DNA of 64,000 nucleotides from Salirhabdus salicampi (GCF_024259515.1 NZ_JANBWE010000002.1:620001-684000), one strand, 5' to 3'. Shown: positions 9,988 to 18,720, counted from the first letter of the stretch. The notes: a model not told the origin generated them from the letters alone. Translations and numbers: made by a program.

Positions 9988-10974
9988 TCACTCAATTTGC
10001 GAAAAATATTTTCTTTCTAGTTCTTTCATTTCTTCCTTCCACTGTTCCCTACTTTGATTATGTGATTGTAGCATGTCATATTGGGTATCCATTTGCAAAT
10101 AATCTAAAGCTAGACTTAAAACTGCTTCCGCAATATTAGGAATTTCCGATTCATCCGGTGTGAATGGATATTGCACATATAAAAAACGGAACAATATTTG
10201 TTTGGCAAATTCATATAAAGTAGGATCATTTTGCTCTACATCTCTCAAATAATATATCGTTTGTTGTGCAAACGTGTCATCCATTACATCCTTCATATGA
10301 ATTGGATTGACAATCTTTAACTCACCGAATTTCTCCACCTCAATGTTTCGATCAACCTTTTGCTCCCAGAACCATTGTAATAATCCCGTTTTAATAACCG
10401 GGTTTAAGTTGAGGTCACTGAAAAAAGGAATGAGGTCATTCACATAGGGAGTTACAGTACGCTTTCTTAATAGGGATAATAAACGCCATTGTTCCTGAAA
10501 ATTTCCTGTTTCCAGCGAACTGAGAAATTGACCGATTTCATCCTGTGTGTTCGTTTCTGCTTGTTCTTGATAGAATTTTTTACTTAGGTCATAAAGTTGC
10601 CAAAACTGTTGTCGATATGTATGTGGCATCTCTTCATTCTCGAAAATTTCGTCGAGCAAGTCTACAATCTCGTTATATTGGCTCGTTTGAAATAAAATAG
10701 TTAAGTATATATGCAAATATTTGTAATAATTGTCATCGTCCTCTTTCATTAATTTACGGCATAAACGTATAGCGTCATCGTATTGGCTTAATTCGATATA
10801 ACAAATGATCTTCCCAGTTAGGATTTCATTACTCGCTGCATCATATTGCTCCAATTGATTAATATGTAAAATTGCATCTTCATACCTTTTTTCTTTTAAG
10901 GCTTCCAGTCCATCGGATTCAAGCTTCTTTTTCCAACCTGGAAACATCACTATGTCTTGTCGACCTTTTTTCAT
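9988..10974 (-). CDS. ysoA: TPR-repeat protein YsoA
   Basis: A 328-residue cytoplasmic protein with no signal peptide. Helix pairs with TPR spacing run from about residue 15 to 140 (for example RYEDAILHINQLEQYDAASNEIL and YDDAIRLCRKLMKEDDDNY, given here as landmarks), followed by a less regular helical C-terminus. No catalytic motif is seen, so it is probably a scaffold or adaptor. ATG 10974 has a GGAAGGTG site. The position upstream of tig and the TPR architecture match B. subtilis ysoA, whose role is not established. It is probably monocistronic; tig has its own promoter. Confidence 0.85.
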   Translation of the reverse strand: MKKGRQDIVMFPGWKKKLESDGLEALKEKRYEDAILHINQLEQYDAASNEILTGKIICYIELSQYDDAIRLCRKLMKEDDDNYYKYLHIYLTILFQTSQYNEIVDLLDEIFENEEMPHTYRQQFWQLYDLSKKFYQEQAETNTQDEIGQFLSSLETGNFQEQWRLLSLLRKRTVTPYVNDLIPFFSDLNLNPVIKTGLLQWFWEQKVDRNIEVEKFGELKIVNPIHMKDVMDDTFAQQTIYYLRDVEQNDPTLYEFAKQILFRFLYVQYPFTPDESEIPNIAEAVLSLALDYLQMDTQYDMLQSHNQSREQWKEEMKELERKYFSQIE

Positions 10975-11210
10975 AAAACACCTTCCTGTTCATTACCAAC
11001 TTACAAATACATACATTTCTATACTTACCCTATGCGCCCGAGTAAAAAACCTAATCCATTATGTACTCATTCCTAATGTATAACCTATTTTGCCCCATGT
11101 TCCTATTTTTTTAAAAGTATAATTAAAAATTAATTATAAATGATTGACCTTAGAAATTAAACATCGTATTAAATGACTGAATAATAAGCAGGTAAATATT
11201 TAACGTTCAC

Positions 11211-11243
11211 GAGAAAAGGTTAGCATATATGCTAACCTTTCTC
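11211..11243. terminator. Long dyad after the WxL gene
   Basis: Near-perfect 16-base arms (GAGAAAAGGTTAGCAT with its complement, one bulged A) form a 33-base hairpin 12 bases past the WxL stop codon. There is no real T-run on either side, so it may act as a weak terminator or mRNA 3' end. Confidence 0.55.
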
Positions 11244-11254
11244 ATTTGCCCATT

Positions 11255-12022
11255 TTATGGGCCACTATTAATGGATACGGTAATGGTCGAAGTGTACGTT
11301 CCTGTTTTTGCTGTTGCCGGTTTTAAGTTTAAAGAAAGTGCCTCTGCAGCATTGGTAAAGGATATGGAATATGATCCCATACCACCGTTTTCTGCAGCAC
11401 TTAACAAAGTTAACCCTGTACCGTCTATCGTTCCTGTTCTCGTTGTAATCGTGTCAATTGAGGATGAATTTTCATCAATTTTCGCAATACTTGGTACTGT
11501 ATCAATCGTTAGCGACCCTTCAGGCAATGTACGATTGGTCATCGAATCAGTTAAGGGCGTAGCTTTCATGACAATATTCCAACCAGCTCCTGAACCGGAT
11601 GCATCAACTACACTAAATGGATCAATATTGGTATGAACCGTTTGCGTTACACCTTCCAATGTAACAGCAGTAAAGTTACCGACGGTAATTGCATCAACAG
11701 AGAGTTCCCCTTGTTCAACTGTAGCTGTACTTTCGGCAGCATGGGCAATGTTAGAACCTGGTGTAGCTAATACCGTTCCTAACATTGATGCAACAAGTAA
11801 ACCAGCCATCATCACTTTAATTCTTTTCGTTTTTACGTTAGGTATTCGTTCCCGAACGTATTTATAAGCAGCCGCCGCTACTTGTTGGCGGTCACTTGCA
11901 GGTCGTTCCCCTAATTCTAAGGCAAATTCCTCTAATCCTCTTCGGGATGTATCGAGATGGAGTATCACTTCCACATTTCCAAATTCATCTTTCCGTAATT
12001 CATGTCCTTGAAACTGAATCAC
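11255..12022 (-). CDS. WxL-domain surface protein with a long segment before its signal sequence
   Basis: A 255-residue exported protein expected to bind the cell wall noncovalently. Residues 1-66 are hydrophilic and cytoplasmic-looking; a basic stretch and hydrophobic segment follow (about 64-88), with a likely signal peptidase site AHA/A near 95. The mature part is a WxL domain: SVVDASGSGAGWNIVM near 138-152 holds the first W motif (W148). At the C-terminus the second motif is YTSTITVSI, with Val where Trp is usual. The start is GTG at 12022 with a strong AAAGGAGG site, so the long N-terminus is real. The gene is divergent, 101 bases from the WxL-interacting-protein gene at 12124. Acquired rather than ancestral at this place is an inference from synteny. 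Confidence 0.8.
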   Translation of the reverse strand: MIQFQGHELRKDEFGNVEVILHLDTSRRGLEEFALELGERPASDRQQVAAAAYKYVRERIPNVKTKRIKVMMAGLLVASMLGTVLATPGSNIAHAAESTATVEQGELSVDAITVGNFTAVTLEGVTQTVHTNIDPFSVVDASGSGAGWNIVMKATPLTDSMTNRTLPEGSLTIDTVPSIAKIDENSSSIDTITTRTGTIDGTGLTLLSAAENGGMGSYSISFTNAAEALSLNLKPATAKTGTYTSTITVSINSGP

Positions 12023-12123
12023 TTTTCATCCTCCTTTCATCACCGGATTACTTATAGTGTGCCTATAAATCATAGTTCTAATTCATTTGGAAAGACTATG
12101 AGTAATAAAGGAGGTTTCAATAC

Positions 12124-13158
12124 ATGAAGCAATATCTATCCTTATTGTTTCTATCCTTAATGATCTTTTTTCCTATAAAGGTAGAAGCTCAAGCGAATAA
12201 CCCATTGACTGTTCTTCCGATTTATCCTGAAAACCAGGTGGAAGGTATTAAAGGATATTACCGGTTAATAGTGCAACCTGGAGATAAGGAGACCGTAAAT
12301 GTATTAGTTCGGAATAATACGGACATAGAGATGGACGTTATCGTTAGACCTGTTGATGCTTACACAAATCCAGTAGGTGGAATGCTTTATGACTTGGATA
12401 TTCAATCTGAAAATTCTATTCTCTTACCAAATGTGATTCGTTTGTCCGATCACGTTACGACGGATGAAAAGATTACACTCAGACCAAATGAATCAAGAGA
12501 AGTTGCAATCGAAATTGATGTCCCGGACATTAATAAGGGAACTGTTCTAGGGGCTATTAGTTTTATTACAAAAGAGAAAACACACGAAGAAAGCCATAAA
12601 ACAGAAGAAGGCGAAGCGAATTTTATTATCAATACGGAAACTGCTTTTAATATGGCCATTCAGCTTGATTTTCCAGATACGGTTGAACCAAGCTTTTCTT
12701 TAGGTGAAGCAGGGTTTAATCCACTTGGTCCAAACGTATATCTCGAAATGCGCAATGCTGCCCAACGAATTGAAGAAAACATTTCTGGTGAATATCGAGT
12801 AGAAACGATTGATGGAGAATCTCTGTTTACAGGTACGATTCCACCATTTAAAATGGCACCGACTTCTCACATACGTTACCCTATTCACTGGGATTACGAG
12901 ACACTATCTGAAGGTAGATATCGTATCCATATTACAATGAATGTAAATAATAATGAGATTAGCACAGAACAAGATTTTCGCATCGGCCAAGAAGAGGTCA
13001 ACGAATATGCCGAAAGAATTCAACCGACCGTTACCCAAGTTGAACGAAATGACAATGTGCCAATTTGGGCATGGATTGTAGCCGGCTCAGTAGTTGTTGG
13101 TGGGCTTATGTTTTGGCTCGGAAGTCGTCGGAAAGCTTCTCCAGAACAAAAGGAATAA
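12124..13158 (+). CDS. WxL-interacting protein (DUF916/DUF3324)
   Basis: A 344-residue membrane-anchored surface protein. It has a signal peptide (about 1-22, ending VEAQA). A DUF916 peptidoglycan-binding-type domain follows (about 27-155; it begins LTVLPIYPENQ and includes the GYYRLIVQPGDKE region). Then comes a DUF3324 host-binding-type domain (about 160-290), a membrane helix (about 315-333) and a short basic tail. This is the architecture of WxL-interacting proteins, which hold WxL proteins on the wall. ATG 12124 follows an AAAGGAGG site. The divergent WxL gene next door is the obvious partner. A terminator follows at 13171. Confidence 0.88.
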   Translation: MKQYLSLLFLSLMIFFPIKVEAQANNPLTVLPIYPENQVEGIKGYYRLIVQPGDKETVNVLVRNNTDIEMDVIVRPVDAYTNPVGGMLYDLDIQSENSILLPNVIRLSDHVTTDEKITLRPNESREVAIEIDVPDINKGTVLGAISFITKEKTHEESHKTEEGEANFIINTETAFNMAIQLDFPDTVEPSFSLGEAGFNPLGPNVYLEMRNAAQRIEENISGEYRVETIDGESLFTGTIPPFKMAPTSHIRYPIHWDYETLSEGRYRIHITMNVNNNEISTEQDFRIGQEEVNEYAERIQPTVTQVERNDNVPIWAWIVAGSVVVGGLMFWLGSRRKASPEQKE

Positions 13159-13170
13159 TTTACTTATACA

Positions 13171-13200
13171 AAAAACATCCGACATTGTCGGATGTTTTGC
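13171..13200. terminator. Bidirectional terminator
   Basis: A 13-base perfect stem (AAAACATCCGACA and its complement) separates the converging WxL-interacting-protein gene and the small gene at 13204; T-runs on both sides. Confidence 0.9.
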
Positions 13201-13203
13201 ATT

Positions 13204-13413
13204 TTATTGTTCTATATGGAACCCTCGACTTTCGATATGGGCGACTATATCTGTTAAAGGGATTTGCTTTTCATCATATTCTAACTTCAATTCTCCATCA
13301 TTGGTATCGACTAATGCTCGTTCAATCCCGTTTAAATTCATTAATGTTTGTTCCAACGTCTCAATGTTGTATTGTTCTTTTGCTTCTTTAATAAAAAAAG
13401 TGCTGTGACCCAT
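13204..13413 (-). CDS. Small protein with HMA-like fold lacking the metal-binding cysteines
   Basis: 69 residues. The pattern of secondary structure (strand, helix IETLEQTLMNLNGI, strand AALVDTNDGELKLEY region, helix TDIVAHIESRG, strand) resembles the heavy-metal-associated (HMA) ferredoxin-like fold, but there is no CxxC and no Cys at all. It is therefore unlikely to be a copper chaperone. ATG 13413 has an AAGGAGAGG site; the frame upstream is open but lacks a signal. It ends at the bidirectional terminator. Function unknown; the fold is my inference from the sequence pattern. Confidence 0.7.
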   Translation of the reverse strand: MGHSTFFIKEAKEQYNIETLEQTLMNLNGIERALVDTNDGELKLEYDEKQIPLTDIVAHIESRGFHIEQ

Positions 13414-13564
13414 ATAAACCTCTCCTTTTTTGTCTGTACACCTATTTTCCCCCTTCGGAAGAAAAATGAAACCGAAAAATGGGATATGCAAAAAAATGGT
13501 TAGTACATAAGGATTAGCTTTATATAGAATAAAAAAACGTTGAGATATACCCTAGTGGATTTAC

Positions 13565-13789
13565 TTAAACAAATATAGATCCTGCTAACAGGAACAAGAT
13601 AGCTAATGAAGAAACGAAATTAATGGTATACTGTGCAGTCACATCTTCCCCTTTAAGTATACCTTTCAAACAAATGACCTGAAACATAGTTATAAGTAAA
13701 GAAACGATTACGAGTGGTGTGCTTTCTCCCCAATAACGATAAGTCGTAATAGCCCCAGCCGCCCCAAGTATCATAAGTAGTATCTTCAT
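13565..13789 (-). CDS. Small membrane protein of unknown function
   Basis: 74 residues with two to three membrane segments (about 2-18, 25-44, 54-73) and one short charged loop (KGILKGEDVTAQ). The start ATG at 13789 has a GAGAGGAG-type site (CTCCTCTC on the plus strand at 13799-13806). No family is recognised. The next upstream transcript is the tRNA operon, which ends at the terminator at 13893-13924, so this gene needs its own promoter. Confidence 0.6.
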   Translation of the reverse strand: MKILLMILGAAGAITTYRYWGESTPLVIVSLLITMFQVICLKGILKGEDVTAQYTINFVSSLAILFLLAGSIFV

Positions 13790-13892
13790 ATTATTAACTC
13801 CTCTCAGGCTTTATGGACTCGTTATTATTAGTATAATATAGGAAAAGAGAAAAATTAGATGGTAATTATTACTTATTTTTTTCTTTTTTCAT

Positions 13893-13924
13893 AAAAAAAA
13901 GCATTAGGTACGTGCCTAATGCTT
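13893..13924 (-). terminator. tRNA operon terminator
   Basis: Nine-base arms AGCATTAGG/CCTAATGCT (13900-13908, 13915-13923) with a 6-base loop, followed on the minus strand by eight T. It lies 21 bases after the tRNA-Arg 3' end. Confidence 0.88.
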
Positions 13925-13944
13925 AGGATTATGTAATCAATAAA

Positions 13945-14021
<77 letters not shown>

Positions 14022-14024
14022 ATA

Positions 14025-14098
14025 TGGAGCGGGTGATGGGAATCGAACCCACGACATCAGCTTGGAAGGCTGAGGTTTTACCACTAAACTACACCCGC
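14025..14098 (-). tRNA. tRNA-Gly (anticodon TCC)
   Basis: A 74-nt cloverleaf on the minus strand beginning GCGGGTG, with T-arm GTTCGATTC, anticodon loop CTTCCAA (TCC) and an encoded CCA. It is the first gene of the pair, reading from a consensus sigma-A promoter 23 bases upstream. Confidence 0.97.
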
Positions 14099-14120
14099 AT
14101 TTCCCTAACAGACAAAATTT

Positions 14121-14149
14121 ATTATATAAAGTATCATTCATTTTGTCAA
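14121..14149 (-). promoter_or_regulatory. Consensus sigma-A promoter of the tRNA-Gly/tRNA-Arg operon
   Basis: Minus strand TTGACA (14144-14149), 17 bases, TATAAT (14121-14126): both hexamers are perfect, as often found for stable RNA genes. It begins 15 bases past the ysnB stop codon. Confidence 0.9.
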
Positions 14150-14164
14150 TAGGGATTGAAAATT

Positions 14165-14677
14165 TTATAAAAGAAATTCTCTCGTCATTGTTGGTATAGC
14201 ATGAGCATCTAAGTTAAGAAATTCCACTTTCACGGAATTCTCATCATTCCAACTTACTTTTGCGTATGTCTTTTCAGTCCCACCACGGGGTATTCGAATA
14301 CTTCCAGGGTTTAAATATAACCGGTCTCCTACTTGTTCAACTCCTGGTATGTGGGAGTGGCCAAAGCAAATAACATTGGCTCCTAACTCTTCAGCCCGGT
14401 ATGAAAGGGGCATTAGTGTAGTTTTTACTTGATATAAATGACCGTGTGTAACGAAAATATTGAAATGATCTACACTTATATTTATGTCTTCAGGATATGC
14501 TGTATCAAAATCACAGTTTCCCCGTACTTTATGAAATTGGTCCATTTCCTTAGCATGATATTCTAGTTCAGAGTCACCACAATGAATAAAGGCTTTAGCA
14601 TCTGGATGATGTTCCTTAATTTGTTGTAACTCAGTTGTTAAGCCATGATTATCACTTACTACTATAACATAAGGCAT
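14165..14677 (-). CDS. ysnB: Metallophosphoesterase YsnB
   Basis: 170-residue YfcE/MJ0936-type calcineurin-like phosphoesterase. Metal-binding motifs are in order: VSDNHG (about 7-12), HCGDSE, the GNCD asparagine box, THGHLY and GHSHIP. The natural substrate is not known. Start ATG 14677 has GGAG eight bases upstream; an in-frame GTG three codons earlier overlaps that site and is less likely. It follows rdgB with 5 bases between, and rph before that, so rph-rdgB-ysnB form one operon as in B. subtilis. The tRNA promoter begins just after the stop codon. Confidence 0.93.
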   Translation of the reverse strand: MPYVIVVSDNHGLTTELQQIKEHHPDAKAFIHCGDSELEYHAKEMDQFHKVRGNCDFDTAYPEDINISVDHFNIFVTHGHLYQVKTTLMPLSYRAEELGANVICFGHSHIPGVEQVGDRLYLNPGSIRIPRGGTEKTYAKVSWNDENSVKVEFLNLDAHAIPTMTREFLL

Positions 14678-14682
14678 CCCAA

Positions 14683-15282
14683 TCACTCCAACTCCGTCTT
14701 TAACTTCGTTAACATTTTTTCAATTGCATCTCCACGGTGGCTAATGCTATGTTTTTCACTCGGTGCAAATTGGGCTAATGTTCGATTATAACCATTCGGG
14801 ATGAAAATCGGGTCATATCCGAATCCACCCGTTCCTTGGGGATAGGATGCAATATACCCTTCACAAGTTCCACGGGCAAAAATCGTCTCTTCCTCGGGTC
14901 GAGCGAAAGCTAAAACACAGACAAAGCGAGCTGTTCTGTTTTTGTGCTCCACTCCTTCTAATTCTTGTAGCACCTTTTCTAAGTTTTTTTGATCATTTTT
15001 CTCAAGGCCGGCATACCGAGCTGAATAAACACCTGGCCTTTTTTGTAGAGCATCAACTTCTAAGCCCGAGTCGTCAGCCATTACAGGCATTTGCAGGCGG
15101 TTTGCAAATGTTTCCGCCTTTAAGGCTGCATTCGCCTCAAATGTTTCCCCTGTTTCCTCTACGTCAGGTACGTCGCCCTCTAAATCAAGTAAAGTTATAA
15201 CCTGATACCCAATACTACCGAATATTTCTTTAAATTCTTTTGCTTTCCCCTCGTTCTTCGTAGCTAAAAGAATCTTCTTCAT
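14683..15282 (-). CDS. rdgB: XTP/dITP (Ham1-type) pyrophosphatase
   Basis: Hydrolyses dITP, XTP and similar non-canonical purine triphosphates to monophosphates, keeping them out of nucleic acids. 199 residues, the family length. Signatures: ATKNEGKAKEFKEIF (about 7-21), ADDSGLEVDAL, PGVYSARYAG, GTGGFGYDPIF and SHRGDA near the C-terminus. The start is ATG 15282, one base beyond the rph stop codon; its Shine-Dalgarno (GGGGAG) lies inside the end of rph. A longer in-frame extension overlapping rph has no signal. It is ysnA of B. subtilis. Confidence 0.95.
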   Translation of the reverse strand: MKKILLATKNEGKAKEFKEIFGSIGYQVITLLDLEGDVPDVEETGETFEANAALKAETFANRLQMPVMADDSGLEVDALQKRPGVYSARYAGLEKNDQKNLEKVLQELEGVEHKNRTARFVCVLAFARPEEETIFARGTCEGYIASYPQGTGGFGYDPIFIPNGYNRTLAQFAPSEKHSISHRGDAIEKMLTKLKTELE

Positions 15283-15283
15283 C

Positions 15284-16054
15284 TTATTCGTTCTCCCCAT
15301 CTTCATTCTCATTGTGACGGTCAATGCTTTGATTCCAACGACCAATTGCCTGTTTCTGAATTTCAAATAAATCAGTTATCCCTTTTTCAGCTAGCTGTAA
15401 CATTTCCGTTAACTGTTTTGTAGAGAAAGTAGCTTCTTCACCTGTTCCCTGAAGTTCTACAAATTCACCAGAACCGGTCATCACCACATTCATATCTACT
15501 TGAGCACTTGAGTCTTCGATATAATTTAAATCTAATATTGTCTGACCATCGGACAATACCCCTACAGAAGTAGCTGCTAAATAATTTCGGATTGGAAATA
15601 CATCAATCTTTTCATCCTCCATTAACTTTCCAAACGCTAAAACGACCGCTACGAAAGCACCCGTAATGGAGGCTGTTCTCGTACCGCCGTCGGCTTGAAT
15701 GACGTCACAGTCTACCCATACCGTTCTTTCCCCTATCTTTTCTAAATCTACAACAGCACGCAAAGCCCGTCCAACTAACCTTTGGATTTCCATTGTTCGT
15801 CCGGAGACTTTCCCCTTAGATGATTCTCGAATGTTTCGCTGTTCTGTTGCTCTTGGCAACATAGCATATTCTGCTGTAATCCACCCTTTTCCCTCACCAC
15901 GCATAAAAGGAGGAACTCTGTCTTCAATACTTGCATTACAAATGACTTTTGTATCGCCCACTTGGATTAACACAGAACCTTCCGGATGTTTCGTAAAATT
16001 TGTTTCAATATGTACTGGTCTTAATTCATTTCCTTTTCTTCCATCTGCTCGCAC
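15284..16054 (-). CDS. rph: Ribonuclease PH
   Basis: A phosphate-dependent 3'-5' exoribonuclease that trims tRNA precursor 3' ends; a cytoplasmic hexamer. 256 residues. It opens [13 protein letters not shown] and shows the RNase PH signatures [18 protein letters not shown] (about 113-130) and the Arg-rich [14 protein letters not shown] region that contributes RNA and phosphate contacts. The start is GTG at 16052-16054 behind AGGAGG. It heads the rph-rdgB-ysnB operon; the gerM terminator lies upstream, so it probably has its own promoter in 16060-16160. Confidence 0.97.
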   Translation of the reverse strand: MRADGRKGNELRPVHIETNFTKHPEGSVLIQVGDTKVICNASIEDRVPPFMRGEGKGWITAEYAMLPRATEQRNIRESSKGKVSGRTMEIQRLVGRALRAVVDLEKIGERTVWVDCDVIQADGGTRTASITGAFVAVVLAFGKLMEDEKIDVFPIRNYLAATSVGVLSDGQTILDLNYIEDSSAQVDMNVVMTGSGEFVELQGTGEEATFSTKQLTEMLQLAEKGITDLFEIQKQAIGRWNQSIDRHNENEDGENE

Positions 16055-16164
16055 GTTTATATCCTCCTATCATATGTCCACATATATATATCATAGTTTA
16101 CCTTGTTCACGATAATATTTATCTTCTCTCCACTATAAAGTATAATCAAAAAAAAGAAACATAA

Positions 16165-16195
16165 CAAAAAAGAGGCTGAAATGTTTCAACCTCTA
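16165..16195 (-). terminator. gerM terminator
   Basis: Twelve-base arms (AGAGGCTGAAAT / GTTTCAACCTCT, 16171-16194) with one mismatch and almost no loop, followed on the minus strand by TTTTTTG. Confidence 0.75.
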
Positions 16196-16225
16196 GTCCT
16201 TTTATTATTATAAACATCTTTCTTA

Positions 16226-17311
16226 TTAAATACTATCCGTTTTTGTAACTTCTTCTCTTGTGACAGGTTCGGAAACTGGCTCTCCACTTTCTGTATAAAC
16301 TTCCTCATAATTATTTACCCGAATATTTACAGATTCAACCCCCGGCTGTTCTGTTAATGTTAATACAAGAGAACTCATAACCTCGTCAGAAATCGTTTGT
16401 TCTTCAATATCATGTAAAATTTCTTCGTTAAATGTCACTGTGAGAACACCATCTTCATATAGCGGCTGATCAAATAACGCAACTTCTTCAGGGAATACAT
16501 GTAATAAACCAGCCAATTCATAACTTGGCCCTTCTAGTAAAGCTTCAAGTGCAACTTCAATTGTATCTTTACCTTTTGTTTGTAAAGGCATTGTCACTGG
16601 CACATAATAAAATTGCTCTTCATTTTCAGATGGGTAATATACTGTGACTGCCTCGCTGCTTGTAAAGTCATAACTGTCACCGACATGGATGTTAATACCA
16701 TTTGCCCTCGTATATCCTTGTGAAATCGGTGTTCCGTTAACAGGCATCACGTCCAAGTCTTGACCTTCGATTCTCAGCTTTACTCTTTCTATACTGTCAA
16801 ACTGAGTTAACGTGAATGTCATGGCCTCGATAATTTTTCGTTCCTCTTCTGGTTGATAGTTTGTAAATTCTTCAGATACATCAACAATCAACGTTCCATC
16901 TTCTTCTAAATTTAACCCGTTTATTTCTGTCCCAGCAGGTAAAACTGCTTGGAATCCGTTAGGCAAAATATTTGTTACAGGTCCATCCTTTACTAAATGG
17001 TTTAACACTTGCTTCGCTACTTCATTTGTTTCTGATTTCGGTATAGGTAAAGATTGAGGAACAACCATACCATTTTCATCTAACAAATAAAGTTGACGCA
17101 TTTCAGATTCAACCTCTTGAGAATCTGATACAACATTCTCTCCATTTAACTCACCCAAATTCTCTTCCAATTCATTCAAATCACTAACGGCTTCAATATC
17201 TTGCGGTGTATCCATTTCTTCTAGTGATTGATCCCCTTTTGAAAAACAGCCGGTCAATAGTAGTAAACTTGATAGTAAAGCTATAGGCACCCATAAGTTC
17301 TGCTTTCTCAT
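16226..17311 (-). CDS. gerM: Spore germination lipoprotein GerM
   Basis: A 361-residue exported lipoprotein: signal peptide with lipobox LLTGC (Cys about 22), an acidic linker, and two tandem GerMN domains (about 70-195 and 215-335), each with the LVLTLTQ-like helix and a Lys/Arg-rich strand. In B. subtilis GerM acts in sporulation and germination, helping anchor the SpoIIIA-Q channel in the outer forespore membrane. ATG 17311 has a GGAGGG site. It stands between the racE terminator and its own terminator. No convincing sigma-E promoter was found upstream. Confidence 0.95.
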   Translation of the reverse strand: MRKQNLWVPIALLSSLLLLTGCFSKGDQSLEEMDTPQDIEAVSDLNELEENLGELNGENVVSDSQEVESEMRQLYLLDENGMVVPQSLPIPKSETNEVAKQVLNHLVKDGPVTNILPNGFQAVLPAGTEINGLNLEEDGTLIVDVSEEFTNYQPEEERKIIEAMTFTLTQFDSIERVKLRIEGQDLDVMPVNGTPISQGYTRANGINIHVGDSYDFTSSEAVTVYYPSENEEQFYYVPVTMPLQTKGKDTIEVALEALLEGPSYELAGLLHVFPEEVALFDQPLYEDGVLTVTFNEEILHDIEEQTISDEVMSSLVLTLTEQPGVESVNIRVNNYEEVYTESGEPVSEPVTREEVTKTDSI

Positions 17312-17372
17312 GCCATTCCCTCCTATGATGGTTTGTACTACTATTTATACGAGCTATCCGAAAAAATAGACC

Positions 17373-17408
17373 AAAAAAATAAAGAGCTCTATAATTTTCT
17401 GAGCTCTT
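17373..17408 (-). terminator. racE terminator
   Basis: Eight-base arms AAGAGCTC / GAGCTCTT (17382-17389, 17401-17408) with an 11-base loop, then TTTATTTTTTT on the minus strand. The 3' arm overlaps the racE stop. Confidence 0.85.
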
Positions 17409-18198
17409 ATAACGTAATATTTTCTACTGTGCGTATTGGGTAGCCGAACCAAGCATTCGCAATTTGTTGAAATACTACCATATCTCCTGTAGTAAAAAAG
17501 CGATGCTCAGGTCGTCGTGTAACGTCAAACAGAAGACCATAATGATAAAGCATTGTACTAACTTCCCTTGCTGTTTCATCTCCGGAAGCTATGACCGTCA
17601 CATTATCTCCTAGTACTTGCTGAATGACAGGTTTAATTAATGGATAGTGCGTGCAGCCAAGGATTAACGTATCAATGGTCTTACTCAACGGAATAAGAGA
17701 TTCTCTGACGATGTTTTCCGCCACTTCCCCTTGTAATATCCCGCTTTCCACCATTGGAACGAAAGAAGGGCATGCAAGGCTGTCAACTTGGATAGAGCTG
17801 TTGATTTGGTGCAGCGCATCCACATAGGCGCCACTTTCAATCGTTCCTGTCGTTCCAATCACTCCAATATTTAAATTGTTCGTTGCTTTAATCGCGGCCC
17901 GTGCTCCTGGTTGAATAACCCCTAAAACAGGAACTTGCAACTCTTCCTTTAATTCATCTAACACAAAAGCAGTAGCTGTATTACAAGCAATGACGAGCAT
18001 TTTTATATCGTGTTGGAGTAAATACTCAACCATTTCTTTCGTAAAACGAACGACTTCACTACGGGGTCTAGGTCCATAAGGGCAGCGAATAGTATCTCCT
18101 AAATACAATATTTCTTCATTCGGCAATTGTCGTATCAATTCTCGTACTACTGTTAAACCGCCGACACCTGAGTCAATGACACCTATTGGTTTATCCAC
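17407..18198 (-). CDS. racE: Glutamate racemase
   Basis: Makes D-glutamate for peptidoglycan (and poly-gamma-glutamate in some bacilli). 263 residues. The two-Cys racemase framework is intact: Asp in [14 protein letters not shown] (about 8-21), first catalytic Cys in ACNTATA (about 73), second in GCTHYPL (about 184). The start is GTG at 18198, two bases after the ysmB stop, so the two are co-transcribed and probably translationally coupled. ysmB-racE-gerM matches B. subtilis order. Confidence 0.96.
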   Translation of the reverse strand: MDKPIGVIDSGVGGLTVVRELIRQLPNEEILYLGDTIRCPYGPRPRSEVVRFTKEMVEYLLQHDIKMLVIACNTATAFVLDELKEELQVPVLGVIQPGARAAIKATNNLNIGVIGTTGTIESGAYVDALHQINSSIQVDSLACPSFVPMVESGILQGEVAENIVRESLIPLSKTIDTLILGCTHYPLIKPVIQQVLGDNVTVIASGDETAREVSTMLYHYGLLFDVTRRPEHRFFTTGDMVVFQQIANAWFGYPIRTVENITL

Positions 18199-18200
18199 AA

Positions 18201-18683
18201 TTACTCGCCTTTCTTTTCTGTTTTCGTCATGCTGATTTGTTGATAGTGATCCATCTCGTCATATAGTTTATTAAGCATAGACTGCAACATTGTAATTTCG
18301 TCTTTTGAAAACTGATAAAGTACTTCCTCTAAATATTGTTGCCGCTTTACGATTACCTCATCAATGATTGTTTTTCCTTTATCTAGTAAATGAATACGTA
18401 CAACTCGTCGATCTTCTGGGTCCCTAACCCTTTTTACAAGTTCATTTTTTTCCATACGATCAATTAGATCGGTTGTGGTACTAAAAGCTAAATATAATTT
18501 CTTCGAGAGGTCACCGATGGTTAAATCACCTTCTTCTAGTAACCATTGTAATGCAATAAATTGGGGAGGTGTGATAGGGTATTGGTTTAAAATTTCCCGC
18601 CCCTTTTGCTTTAAAATATGCGAAATATATCGTAACTGCTTTTCAAGGTCAGCAATGGTTGTTGTGTTCAGTGTTTTTTGCAC
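18201..18683 (-). CDS. ysmB: MarR-family transcriptional regulator YsmB
   Basis: A 160-residue winged-helix repressor-type protein: N-terminal dimer helices (about 10-35), recognition region [24 protein letters not shown] (about 55-78), and wing with the conserved [16 protein letters not shown]. No Cys in the sensing position, so it is not an OhrR-type peroxide sensor. The start is GTG at 18683 behind AGGAGGG. An 18-base inverted repeat 20 bases upstream may be its own operator. It is first in an operon with racE. Confidence 0.92.
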   Translation of the reverse strand: MQKTLNTTTIADLEKQLRYISHILKQKGREILNQYPITPPQFIALQWLLEEGDLTIGDLSKKLYLAFSTTTDLIDRMEKNELVKRVRDPEDRRVVRIHLLDKGKTIIDEVIVKRQQYLEEVLYQFSKDEITMLQSMLNKLYDEMDHYQQISMTKTEKKGE

Positions 18684-18702
18684 CGGTGAATACCCTCCTA
18701 AT

Positions 18703-18720
18703 AATATAGTTTCTTATATT
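18703..18720. promoter_or_regulatory. Candidate MarR operator upstream of ysmB
   Basis: Inverted repeat AATATA-N6-TATATT just upstream of the ysmB ribosome binding site. Size and place fit autoregulation by a MarR dimer, but the arms are AT-only and could occur by chance. Confidence 0.3.

Noticed and set aside
11229-11636. 135-codon plus-strand open frame opposite the WxL gene
   Set aside because: Mirror image of the repetitive Val/Thr/Ser codons of the WxL protein. The minus frame has the ribosome binding site, signal sequence and domain.
16226-17345. Sigma-E promoter for gerM
   Set aside because: GTATAAA and CATCATAG upstream resemble the consensus, but the start site would fall on the ribosome binding site and the -10 match is poor.
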